A stretch of DNA of 45,878 nucleotides. Source: Rhizobium sp. Q54 (GTDB lineage Bacteria > Pseudomonadota > Alphaproteobacteria > Rickettsiales > UBA1997). The stretch lies in the NCBI GenBank assembly GCA_945871805.1, contig CAMBXE010000010.1, forward strand, positions 1 through 45,878, given 5' to 3'. Under the pieces are notes generated by a model. It made no database searches and was not told the DNA's origin. It saw only the letters and a list, made by a program, of their open reading frames with translations. Position numbers and translations under genes: made by a program. Positions 17,054 through 24,834 of this stretch are shown in pieces. Every line of letters begins with the position of its first letter. The stretch's first letter is position 1.

Positions 17054-17917
17054 ATGTCTTTCCAAAAAATTATTCTCGATCTGCAAAATTTTTGGGCAGA
17101 GCAAGGTTGTGCGATCTTACAGCCCATTGATATCGAAGTCGGCGCAGGAACGCTTCACCCAGCAACAGTTTTGCGCGCACTCGGTAAAAAGCCCTGGAAA
17201 GTTGCTTACGCCCAACCCAGCCGCAGACCTACAGACGCAAGATACGCCCAGAATCCAAATCGCTTGAGTCACTACTACCAATTTCAAGTTTTACTAAAAC
17301 CCGCGCCAAAAAATATTAAAGATCTTTACCTACAAAGCCTTAACCTGATTGGTCTCGACACTAAAAATAACGACATTCGTTTCGTTGAAGATGATTGGGA
17401 GAATCCTTCTGTTGGCGCTTCTGGCCTGGGCTGGGAGATCTGGTTTAACGGAATGGAAATCTCACAATTCACTTACATGCAACAAGTTGGCGGCATTGAA
17501 TGCGAAGTAATTCCCGGCGAAATAACTTACGGTTTAGAACGCATCGCCATGCATATTCAGGGCGTTGACAGCATTTTCGACATTAACTGGAACGGCCGTG
17601 AAGGCGCAGAAAAAATCACTTACGGCGACGTTTTTAAACAAAGCGAAATCGAAAACTCTGCCTTCATTTTGGAGCATTCAAACATTGAAACCTTGTTTAA
17701 AAATTTTAACGAAAGCAAAGAGCAGTCACAAATCTTGGCAGAAAAAAATCTGCCAATTCCGGCCTACGAGCAAGCGCTCAAAGCCAGTCACATTTTAAAT
17801 TTACTCGACGCACGCGGAGCAATTTCTGTAACCGAACGCACTTCCTACATCGGCCAAATTCGTGGCTTGGTGAGAGCGGCTTGTGAGTTAGTAATAAGAG
17901 AAAATAAAAATGTCTAA
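17054..17917 (+). CDS. glyQ: Glycyl-tRNA synthetase alpha subunit
   Basis: Catalytic class II subunit of the tetrameric (alpha2beta2) glycyl-tRNA synthetase. From ATG 17054 the product is 287 residues, starting [19 protein letters not shown] and containing [35 protein letters not shown], and the strongly conserved [17 protein letters not shown]. The frame opens further upstream inside erpA, but those 15 residues are not family-like. The expected partner glyS does not follow. Instead the last 8 nt overlap the start of a large effector-like ORF, and a diverged second copy of the glyQ C-terminal coding segment lies at 20126-20182. The C-terminus attached here may therefore have arrived with the inserted DNA. 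Confidence 0.97.
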   Translation: MSFQKIILDLQNFWAEQGCAILQPIDIEVGAGTLHPATVLRALGKKPWKVAYAQPSRRPTDARYAQNPNRLSHYYQFQVLLKPAPKNIKDLYLQSLNLIGLDTKNNDIRFVEDDWENPSVGASGLGWEIWFNGMEISQFTYMQQVGGIECEVIPGEITYGLERIAMHIQGVDSIFDINWNGREGAEKITYGDVFKQSEIENSAFILEHSNIETLFKNFNESKEQSQILAEKNLPIPAYEQALKASHILNLLDARGAISVTERTSYIGQIRGLVRAACELVIRENKNV

Positions 17918-20144
17918 AGCACGCTCAGAAACCCCGGCTAAGAACTCAGACATTTATGATCTGTTTACAGAGCACTCAAACCTTACCTTCAGAAATGTTG
18001 GTTCTTTACTGGATATAGCTTGCCGTGATTTCTCTGTAAACAGAGGGCAATTTCATCATATCGTTACCCTCGATGGAGAAGAGCTAAAAGCAGAGCTAAA
18101 TGATTTTACTTATTCTTCAGAAGACAAAGTATCTTTACTTATTTGCTGCGACGGCACACTTGATGAAACACAAACCTATATAACTGGCAGTACTCACTGG
18201 GCGGCTTTGCATCTAAGAAAAATTGAAGGCAGCGATAAAAAAATCACCATTCAACCCTACTACATGGACTCATTAGGGGGAGACATTCCTCCGGTAGTAA
18301 TCAAAGTTTTTACAAATGAGCCTGAGCAGAAATCATCAGCTCGACGTAAACTATCAAGCGTACCATCGAACTTATTAACGAGTATAGCCCTTGCATGCCC
18401 AGAACAGCTAAGTGGCTACAGCTCCGGGTATCACAGCGTCTTTAATCTGATTAGAGCGCATAAAGCAACTAAAGAAGAGTTAGTGGCTGAATCTCTGCCT
18501 AGAGAAACCTTAGAAATAGCAACAACAGCCGGAATAGCAGCAGCTCGAACTAAACTTACTGCGCATGAATTTATCAATCATTGCAAAAATCCTCTAGGAA
18601 AGATCTTCTCAGAAAAAACTTCGGATGAAAAACAATTAGCAGAAAAACAACCTGAAGCCTTTACTAGTAAAACCGAAGGAAAACCACCCGCTGCTAACAG
18701 CAAAGCGGCTAGAGCGGTGAAAAAATCGCAAGAGACCGAGTCTTTCGAGCTTCTAACAAGTTCAATCTACCGGGCATGGGTGGTGCAAGGCAAAACCTTC
18801 AAAGACAGGTTCGAAGAGATGTGGGCGATTAAAGATGCTATTCAAGAAGAAAAGAATCGACTGCCCGACGATCTTGATCATAATTTCAAAGGGTCACTCG
18901 CACTAAAAAAAATCGATCAATCTTGCAGAAAAATAATTTTTGACCTTGTCGCTCAACGAACATTTGAAACTTCTTCTCACGAAGAAGAAAACAAAGAAGC
19001 AGCGGCAGCAAGGCTAAAAATTAAAGAATTTTCAGAAGCTTTAAACAGCCTCAGAACCTTTGAAAAACTGGAGACTAATCAAAAAGATTTTCTTCGTATC
19101 TTCCCTTCCTTCTTGGAAATGGAGGAATTGCTTGATGGCATAGACGAAAAAATATCTACACTTAAAGCTAAGGCATGCACGGCACCACTGAACAAAATAA
19201 ACCCGATCTCGAAGTTCGGATCATTAAAGGCAGCAGGTGCGACATCTGCCGAGTTGGAAAATTCCACAACACTTCAAAAAGAAGTAGTCCTTGTGCCAAG
19301 TGCAAGTTTCGCAACGCCACTGAAAGCTGGAAAAGACGCTGAAGGAAACGCTGAAGGAGACTTAGCGAGTAGATTACTGACTGGTAACCAAGGATCACCC
19401 CCCGTGAATCAAAAATCAGAAAAGAACCTTCCCCCCTTTGTCTCTCCAGTTCTTTTGCAAGAAAATAATTTATCAGGCAAATTATCACCGGATATCTTCG
19501 CAGATCTTAGTCCGTCGCCAATTTCAAAAATCTCTTCAGGCTCGTTAGTCGCCGGATCAGGAGTAAAAACAACTGTCAACTTGGATGGAAATGGCGATTT
19601 ATCTCAAGTGCCTCATTTAAAAGATTCGTCACTTGTCGTCAAGGCGTTAGGCCGCAAGGTCGGCAGCCTAAGATCAGAAGTAGCTGTCGCTCAGGACCAG
19701 ACGGCCAATGGCGGTGCTTTAAGTCCCGTATTAGCCCAAGAAAGTAAATTAAAAGAATTGATTTTAGGAGAGACCGCAGCTGCAGAAGGCGATGGTGGAA
19801 GCGAATTTTCTCCTAGAGCACTCATCACAGCTGCGGAACCACTAGAGAGACCTACTCTCACATTCTTGCAACCAAAATCTATAACAGATCAATTCAAAGA
19901 TATTGAAGCTATGGACGAGATTAGAAAGGCAAAGAGGGCTGTAGAAAAAGCAGAAAGAGCAGAAAGAAAAAAATCAAAAGCTATAACACCAGCTGTTAAC
20001 CCCACCAGCCCAGTCGCCACTCCTCTATATTCAACCAGCAAAGGGTTGAAAAATTATAAAATCATGACCACCTCATTAAGCACGAGTAAAAGTTCTTACA
20101 ACCTAGCAAAAAACCCTTCGCCTCTCAAATCCGCGTCTTGGTGA
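17910..20144 (+). CDS. Large effector-like protein with a degenerate Ulp1/CE-clan protease-like core
   Basis: A 744-residue protein, not a known housekeeping family. Residues about 90-185 resemble the core of CE-clan (Ulp1/deubiquitinase-like) cysteine proteases: THWAALHL (His96), YYMDSLG (Asp120), and [17 protein letters not shown], where Gln166 would be the oxyanion residue. At the nucleophile position, usually DCG, there is Ser172 (TCC; TGC would be Cys). The rest has charged, probably helical or coiled regions (about 290-430), then a long Ser/Pro/Ala/Lys-rich, probably disordered tail with a basic [15 protein letters not shown] segment. No signal peptide is seen. The start overlaps the glyQ stop by 8 nt. 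Its 3' end overlaps a second glyQ-like tail in another frame. Codon and amino-acid style differ from the neighbours, suggesting acquisition. The domain match is my pattern reading and is moderately sure; a host-directed effector role is inference. Confidence 0.7.
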   Translation: MSKARSETPAKNSDIYDLFTEHSNLTFRNVGSLLDIACRDFSVNRGQFHHIVTLDGEELKAELNDFTYSSEDKVSLLICCDGTLDETQTYITGSTHWAALHLRKIEGSDKKITIQPYYMDSLGGDIPPVVIKVFTNEPEQKSSARRKLSSVPSNLLTSIALACPEQLSGYSSGYHSVFNLIRAHKATKEELVAESLPRETLEIATTAGIAAARTKLTAHEFINHCKNPLGKIFSEKTSDEKQLAEKQPEAFTSKTEGKPPAANSKAARAVKKSQETESFELLTSSIYRAWVVQGKTFKDRFEEMWAIKDAIQEEKNRLPDDLDHNFKGSLALKKIDQSCRKIIFDLVAQRTFETSSHEEENKEAAAARLKIKEFSEALNSLRTFEKLETNQKDFLRIFPSFLEMEELLDGIDEKISTLKAKACTAPLNKINPISKFGSLKAAGATSAELENSTTLQKEVVLVPSASFATPLKAGKDAEGNAEGDLASRLLTGNQGSPPVNQKSEKNLPPFVSPVLLQENNLSGKLSPDIFADLSPSPISKISSGSLVAGSGVKTTVNLDGNGDLSQVPHLKDSSLVVKALGRKVGSLRSEVAVAQDQTANGGALSPVLAQESKLKELILGETAAAEGDGGSEFSPRALITAAEPLERPTLTFLQPKSITDQFKDIEAMDEIRKAKRAVEKAERAERKKSKAITPAVNPTSPVATPLYSTSKGLKNYKIMTTSLSTSKSSYNLAKNPSPLKSASW

Positions 20145-20182
20145 AGGCGACTTGTGAATTAAAAATCAAAAACGAAATCTAA
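20126..20182 (+). pseudogene. Displaced or duplicated glyQ 3' end
   Basis: Read in the frame starting CAA at 20126, this segment encodes [18 protein letters not shown] and a TAA stop. The end of glyQ (17855-17917) encodes [20 protein letters not shown] and a stop. Over the first 45 nt, 34 bases are identical, and most differences are synonymous or conservative (R/K, A/T), so this is protein-level homology rather than chance. It has no start and is detached from the rest of glyQ by 2.2 kb. The last codons of the effector-like ORF run through it in a different frame. The simplest reading is that this is the original glyQ tail, cut off by insertion of 17918-20125. Confidence 0.85.
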
Positions 20183-20198
20183 ATTCAAGAATCTCGGT

Positions 20199-20240
20199 CT
20201 TTTCTTCTTCACCCCCACGAAAGTGGGAATGACGAGAAAA
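20199..20240 (+). terminator. Hairpin between the glyQ tail and fadE (terminator or small palindromic repeat)
   Basis: Inner stem CCCAC/GTGGG around GAAA (about 20212-20226) is enclosed by an outer pair CTTTTC / GAAAAG. The core resembles the short 'gtcattcccactttcgtggg' type of dispersed palindrome found in many alphaproteobacteria. There is no run of T directly after it, so termination is possible but not proven. Confidence 0.5.
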
Positions 20241-20267
20241 GGTCAAAATCTCAACTAAATAATTAAC

Positions 20268-22706
20268 ATGTTTGATCCAATCATCATCGTCGACATCATT
20301 GCCCAACTTAATCGCGTTCCTTATTTTGGATTGCTCACAATCGCCATTCTCGCACTTTATTTTTACAAAAAATTTTCGTCTATTTCGCATTTTTTGGTAA
20401 TCACTCTTTACCTAGCGACCTGCGATTTTGGTGTTGTCTTTTGGAATTTTTACGCAGTTGCCGCGGTAACTTTCTCAACCCCATTCATGCGTCGCGTTCT
20501 TGTTACTGAAGCTCTCGTGAAACTTATCACCAAACTAAACCTTCTCCCAAAAATTTCTGAGACCGAAAAAATCGCCCTCACCTCTGGCACGATTTGGGTT
20601 GACGGACAACTCTTCTCCGGACGCCCAAACTTCAAATGGATCTTCGCTCAAAAATATCCAAAGCTCACTGCCGAAGAACAAAATTTCTTAGACAATGAAG
20701 TTGAAGAAGTTTGCAAAATCTGCGCCGATTACGACGTACAAGTTCTTCGCGACTTGCCAGAAAATGTTTGGAAATTCTTACGCGAGAAAAAATTCTTCGG
20801 AATGATTATTCCAAAAGAGTTCGGCGGGCTCGGGTTTTCAGCCTACGCGCACAGCTCGGTGATTCAAAAACTTTCTTCGCGCTCTGCCCCTCTCGCAATC
20901 ACCGTAATGGTTCCAAACTCTTTAGGGTCCGCTGAATTATTAATGCATTACGGCACGCAAACCCAGCGTGATTACTACTTACCTCGCCTCGCTGACGGCC
21001 GAGAACTTCCTTGCTTCGCACTTACAGAGACAGCAGCTGGCTCAGATGCAACTTCAATCATTTCGAACGGAATTTTATTCAAAGACGAAAATGGCGAAAC
21101 AAAAATTCGTCTCAATTGGAGCAAGCGCTACATTACCTTAGGAGCTTACGCAACCCTGATTGGCGTGGCTTTCCAGCTTCGCGATCCTGACAAAATTCTT
21201 TCCGACAAAGAAGAAATCGGAATTACTTGCGCCTTAATTCCCCACACTACACCAGGAGTTAGACAAGGCCGCAGACACGATCCGCTCAGCACTCCATTCG
21301 TAAATTCACCGCTGAACGGCGAAAATGTTGTTGTTGGTTTAGACGCAATAATCGGCGCCGAAGCCGGTCTTGGTAAAGGCTGGAAAATGCTAATGGAATG
21401 TTTGGCAGCTGGGCGTGGAATCTCGCTTCCTTCAACTGGAACTGGCGGCTCAAAAATGGTCGCGCGCGCAGTCAGCGCTTACACCGCAATTCGTCAACAA
21501 TTCGGAACTGAAGTTGGAAAATTCGAAGGTGTCGAAGAAGTTTTAGCCCGAATTGCTTCACGCACTTACGCTCTCGAAGCCATGCGCAGCTTCACTGCTG
21601 GTGCAATTGATTCTGGTTCAAAACCCGCAGTCATAACTGCGATTGCGAAGTACCACGCCACCGAAATGTTCCGCCAAAATATTAATGACGGAATGGACCT
21701 AATGGGCGGACGCGGCATCATTCGTGGCCCGCGCAACGTTTTGGCCAACGCGTATTTTTCGACACCAATCTCAATCACCGTCGAAGGCGCAAATATTATG
21801 ACGCGTAGTTTGATCCATTTCGGACAAGGCGCGATCATGTGCCACCCCTACGCCTACAAGGAAATCGAGGCTCTCGAAAAAGGAGATCTAAAAAATTTCG
21901 ACAAGATTTTCTTCGCACACGTCGCCCATTTATTGAGCAATCTCGCGCGCTCAATAATTCTTTCACTCACTCGCGGCTACTTCAGAAAGCCACTTAAACG
22001 AGGAATAATTGCAAAGTATGAAAGAAAAATTTCTTGGTGCTCTGCAACTTTCGCCCTCCTCGCCGACATCGCAATGGCGCGCTTCGGTGGCAATTTGAAA
22101 CGTAAAGAAAAAATCAACGGCAGATTCGGTGACGTACTTTCCGCAATGTACCTCTCAACCTGTGTCTTGAAAAAATTCGACGAAAATGGTCGTAAAAAAT
22201 CAGACGAAATTTTGGTTGAACACGCAATCAAAGAGCAGTTAGGCAAGGCTCAAAATGCAATTGACGGTCTTTACCAAAATATTTTCGGCTGCTGCGGAAA
22301 ATGGTTTTTGCTCCCTTTTGCAATGTGGTCGCGCTTCAATGCTTTCAGCTGCCCAGCCAATGACACCTTGGATCACAAGATCAGCAAAAGCTTAATTAAA
22401 ACTGGCGAGTTTCGCGATTCTTTAACTGAAGGAATTTACGTCTCACAAGATCCAACCGACAATTTAGGAAGAATTGAAAATGCTTTAGTGCTTCACGAAA
22501 AAGCGGCGGAAGCGCGCGGCAAAATCAAAAACGCAATTCGTTCTAAAGTCTTGCCCCGCAAGCACTTAGAGGATCTCGTCGAAATGGCTCACTCTGAAGA
22601 AATAATTAATTTAGGTGAAAAGCATTTGGTTCTAACCGCAATGCACGCAGTGCTCGATGCAATGCAGGTGGATGAATATTCGCTCGAAGAGTACAAAAAG
22701 ATTTAA
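20268..22706 (+). CDS. fadE: Acyl-CoA dehydrogenase, FadE type
   Basis: FAD enzyme for the first step of fatty-acid beta-oxidation. At 812 residues it matches the long FadE form of E. coli rather than the short 380-residue acyl-CoA dehydrogenases. The N-terminus carries two or three hydrophobic helices (about residues 20-75), implying membrane association. The dehydrogenase core shows FALTETAAGSDATSI, MDLMGGRGIIRGPRN and ITVEGANIMTRSLIHFGQGAIMCHPY, the last containing the expected catalytic Glu region. The C-terminal FadE extension is complete. No other beta-oxidation gene is nearby. The gene starts 85 nt after the displaced glyQ tail and ends just before a long inverted repeat. Confidence 0.95.
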   Translation: MFDPIIIVDIIAQLNRVPYFGLLTIAILALYFYKKFSSISHFLVITLYLATCDFGVVFWNFYAVAAVTFSTPFMRRVLVTEALVKLITKLNLLPKISETEKIALTSGTIWVDGQLFSGRPNFKWIFAQKYPKLTAEEQNFLDNEVEEVCKICADYDVQVLRDLPENVWKFLREKKFFGMIIPKEFGGLGFSAYAHSSVIQKLSSRSAPLAITVMVPNSLGSAELLMHYGTQTQRDYYLPRLADGRELPCFALTETAAGSDATSIISNGILFKDENGETKIRLNWSKRYITLGAYATLIGVAFQLRDPDKILSDKEEIGITCALIPHTTPGVRQGRRHDPLSTPFVNSPLNGENVVVGLDAIIGAEAGLGKGWKMLMECLAAGRGISLPSTGTGGSKMVARAVSAYTAIRQQFGTEVGKFEGVEEVLARIASRTYALEAMRSFTAGAIDSGSKPAVITAIAKYHATEMFRQNINDGMDLMGGRGIIRGPRNVLANAYFSTPISITVEGANIMTRSLIHFGQGAIMCHPYAYKEIEALEKGDLKNFDKIFFAHVAHLLSNLARSIILSLTRGYFRKPLKRGIIAKYERKISWCSATFALLADIAMARFGGNLKRKEKINGRFGDVLSAMYLSTCVLKKFDENGRKKSDEILVEHAIKEQLGKAQNAIDGLYQNIFGCCGKWFLLPFAMWSRFNAFSCPANDTLDHKISKSLIKTGEFRDSLTEGIYVSQDPTDNLGRIENALVLHEKAAEARGKIKNAIRSKVLPRKHLEDLVEMAHSEEIINLGEKHLVLTAMHAVLDAMQVDEYSLEEYKKI

Positions 22707-22712
22707 CTTTCC

Positions 22713-22777
22713 GCCGGTTGAGCGGAGTCGAAACCTCTGGAGCCTTATTCACCAGGTCTCGACTCCGCTCGACCGGC
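22713..22777. repeat. Long inverted repeat between convergent genes (hairpin, probable bidirectional terminator)
   Basis: Arms of 24 nt, starting GCCGGTTGAGCGGAGTCG at 22713-22736 and ending CGACTCCGCTCGACCGGC at 22777, pair almost perfectly around a 17-nt loop. GC content is well above the surroundings, typical of a REP-like mobile palindrome. It lies between convergent fadE and the ELM1-family gene, and its right arm is read as the C-terminal codons of the latter. There is no strong U-tract. Confidence 0.85.
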
Positions 22778-23773
22778 AAGAAGAATCAACCCCGCCACCC
22801 GCTTAGTCTCACACAACTTCTTCGGCAAAAAATTCTCTAACACAAAATTTTCAAATAACTTTCTCGCGTAATTTTGCCCGACTAATTCTTGGTGAAATAT
22901 TCTGTGCTTCGCTGAAGAAATTTCCGCTTCGTCAAAAATGTAAACTGGTTTGCCAGTCGAACAACATTCTGAAATCATTGAAACTGAGTCACCAGTAATC
23001 ACAAAAAAATCAGCGCAATTTAAAATCGCAAAATAAGGATTTTTTTCCTTCACCTCTTCCCAATCAAAAAATTGGCAATCCCCTGAGAGCCCTGATTTCA
23101 AGGCTTTGTTAAGCTCTGCTCCAGTTCTTCTGCTGTTTAAAATCAACAAAGTCGCATTCATTTTTTTCGCTAAATCTGCAGAAATTTTTGCTAATTTTTT
23201 TGCCGATTCCGCAGTGAATTTTGTTTTGTTCGACGAGCCCCCAACGAGTAAAGCAATTTTAATTTTGGTAATTTTTTCCAACTCAGGAAATTTTTTTGAC
23301 TCGCTCGCAAGTCTCTTCTCGTCTACTCGCGTCAGCGCTCCGATTGTTGTAATTAAATTCGGAAATCTTTCTTCACTCACCTCGTCGTGTTTCGGCAAAA
23401 TCACGAAATCAAATTTTTTAAAATCCAAATTTGGATTCATTATTTGAATTATTTTTGTCTGATTTTTTGATTCTTTTTTTAAGTGAAGTGCAATTGGCGC
23501 AGATCTTCTTCCGGCAGAAATGACAAGGCTTGGCAAGTGGCTGAGCTCAAGAATTTCTTTTCGTGAATTTCTAGTTAAGCGCAGCAAAGATTCGCTTAAA
23601 AAAACATTCGGCAAAGACGACAAAAAGCCGTAATCGAGATTAATTATTTTGTAACTCACGCTAGCTTTCTTGGCAATTTCTTCAGCAAGGCCAATTGCTT
23701 GTGCGGCAGTTCCCGGCCTTTTGTCAGCTAGAATTAAAATCTCATTTTGTAATTTTTTGCCGGTGATTTTCAT
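22745..23773 (-). CDS. Mitochondrial fission ELM1-family protein
   Basis: A 342-residue protein of the ELM1 family, found in plants and alphaproteobacteria; the bacterial function is not established. It has a glycosyltransferase-B-like layout: N-terminal ILADKRPGTAAQAIGLAEE, a middle SAGRRSAPIALHLKK, then IALLVGGSSNKTKF and the conserved C-terminal VITGDSVSMISECCSTGKPVYIFDE, which resembles a nucleotide-sugar-binding motif. A sugar-transfer role in the envelope is therefore possible but inferred. The last residues (ILLAGRAESRPGE) are encoded by the GC-rich inverted repeat at 22713-22777, so the natural C-terminus was probably extended or replaced by repeat insertion. Confidence 0.85.
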   Translation of the reverse strand: MKITGKKLQNEILILADKRPGTAAQAIGLAEEIAKKASVSYKIINLDYGFLSSLPNVFLSESLLRLTRNSRKEILELSHLPSLVISAGRRSAPIALHLKKESKNQTKIIQIMNPNLDFKKFDFVILPKHDEVSEERFPNLITTIGALTRVDEKRLASESKKFPELEKITKIKIALLVGGSSNKTKFTAESAKKLAKISADLAKKMNATLLILNSRRTGAELNKALKSGLSGDCQFFDWEEVKEKNPYFAILNCADFFVITGDSVSMISECCSTGKPVYIFDEAEISSAKHRIFHQELVGQNYARKLFENFVLENFLPKKLCETKRVAGLILLAGRAESRPGE

Positions 23774-23811
23774 CCGCCCTGAGGCCTTGATTTGATTGGT
23801 TGGGGAGGTGT

Positions 23812-23844
23812 TTTTAAAAGATTGTTTACCCGGGTAAACAATCT
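23812..23844 (-). terminator. Rho-independent terminator of coaD
   Basis: A perfect 26-bp palindrome, AGATTGTTTACCC/GGGTAAACAATCT (23819-23844), is followed on the minus strand by TTTTAAAAA. The end of the palindrome includes part of the coaD stop codon. The stem is strong enough for intrinsic termination and separates coaD from the ELM1-family gene. Confidence 0.8.
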
Positions 23845-24331
23845 ATTTTAACGCCAATTTTTGTCGCAAAATACTTTCAACATCCGGCGAAATAAATTTC
23901 GAAACATTGCCCCCAAGCCGCGCCACTTCTTTTACCAGACGCGAGGCAATAAAGTGATTTGATTCAGAAGCGGGAAGAAAAATTGTCTGAATTTTTGGAT
24001 TAAGTTGTGAGTTCATTCCAAACATTTGGAATTCAAATTCAAAATCAGAAACAGCGCGAAGCCCGCGCACGATTGCTTTTGCGCCTTTCTTCTCAGCGAA
24101 GTCAACGAGTAAACCTTCAAATTTTTCGACAGAAATATTTTTAATCTGAGATTTTTTTACTTCAGATCCAATCATCTCGAGGCGCTCATCCAGCGTAAAC
24201 AGTGGGTTCTTGTAATTGTCCTTGGCCGCCGCAACAATTAAATGGTCAAACAAATCTGCGGCCCGGCGAATAATGTCGAGGTGACCGAAGGTAATTGGAT
24301 CGAAAGTTCCGGGGTAAATCGCGATTTTCAT
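23843..24331 (-). CDS. coaD: Phosphopantetheine adenylyltransferase
   Basis: Fourth step of coenzyme A synthesis: ATP plus 4'-phosphopantetheine gives dephospho-CoA. From ATG 24331 the product is 162 residues, the usual size, beginning MKIAIYPGTFDPITFGHLDII with the nucleotidyltransferase T/HxGH motif (GH at about 17-18). The RGLRAVSDFEFEFQM segment and the C-terminal SSRLVKEV-like ASRLVKEVARLGG are family hallmarks. The frame extends 20 codons upstream, but this would run toward the divergent rlmH start and lacks family similarity. It is divergent from rlmH by 38 nt and ends in a strong terminator. Confidence 0.96.
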   Translation of the reverse strand: MKIAIYPGTFDPITFGHLDIIRRAADLFDHLIVAAAKDNYKNPLFTLDERLEMIGSEVKKSQIKNISVEKFEGLLVDFAEKKGAKAIVRGLRAVSDFEFEFQMFGMNSQLNPKIQTIFLPASESNHFIASRLVKEVARLGGNVSKFISPDVESILRQKLALK

Positions 24332-24369
24332 TTGAATCAAAAGTGTAATTAAACCAAGCCTAGCTTCGC

Positions 24370-24834
24370 ATGCGCATCTCAATTTTAGCAATTGGAAAGT
24401 TCGAAAACTCTCCGCAGCAAACTCTGTTCAAGGATTATGCAAAACGCCTGAAATGGAAAATTGAGCTCAAAGAATTTGAGCTCCGGAATGCTAAAAATCT
24501 TGCGGTTTTGCAAATTAAAGAAGGCGAAGGAAGGTTGATTTTACAGGCGCTGCGGCCTTCAACAAAATTAATTGCACTCGACGAAAATGGTCAGGAATTT
24601 TCGAGTCAAAATTTTTCAAAATTGATTTCTAACTTTGGTCTACGCGGAGAATCTGATTTAACTTTTGTACTTGGTGGCGCTAACGGCCTGGCTCCAGAGA
24701 TTCTTGAAAAATCTTCACTAAAACTTTCTTTGGGCAAAATGACTTTGCCGCACTTGCTCGCGCGGGTAATTTTAATCGAACAAATTTACCGCGCCGAAAC
24801 CATTATTTCTGGGCATCCTTATCACCGAGAGTAA
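24370..24834 (+). CDS. rlmH: 23S rRNA (pseudouridine1915-N3)-methyltransferase RlmH
   Basis: SPOUT-class methyltransferase that modifies helix 69 of 23S rRNA in assembled ribosomes. The 154 residues match the family from MRISILAIGKF to the C-terminal GHPYHRE. The knotted SAM site is seen in FVLGGANGLAPEIL and LSLGKMTLPHLLARVILIEQIYRA. Its last 32 nt overlap the 3' end of the convergent thioredoxin-NHL gene, an unusual antisense overlap of two conserved proteins. It is divergent from coaD. Confidence 0.96.
   Translation: MRISILAIGKFENSPQQTLFKDYAKRLKWKIELKEFELRNAKNLAVLQIKEGEGRLILQALRPSTKLIALDENGQEFSSQNFSKLISNFGLRGESDLTFVLGGANGLAPEILEKSSLKLSLGKMTLPHLLARVILIEQIYRAETIISGHPYHRE

Noticed and set aside
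17910-20144. The large ORF after glyQ as glyS
   Set aside because: Length is similar to GlyS, but none of the GlyS beta-subunit features (such as the N-terminal ELLLE..EEIPA-like segment) are present; the N-terminal part looks CE-clan protease-like.
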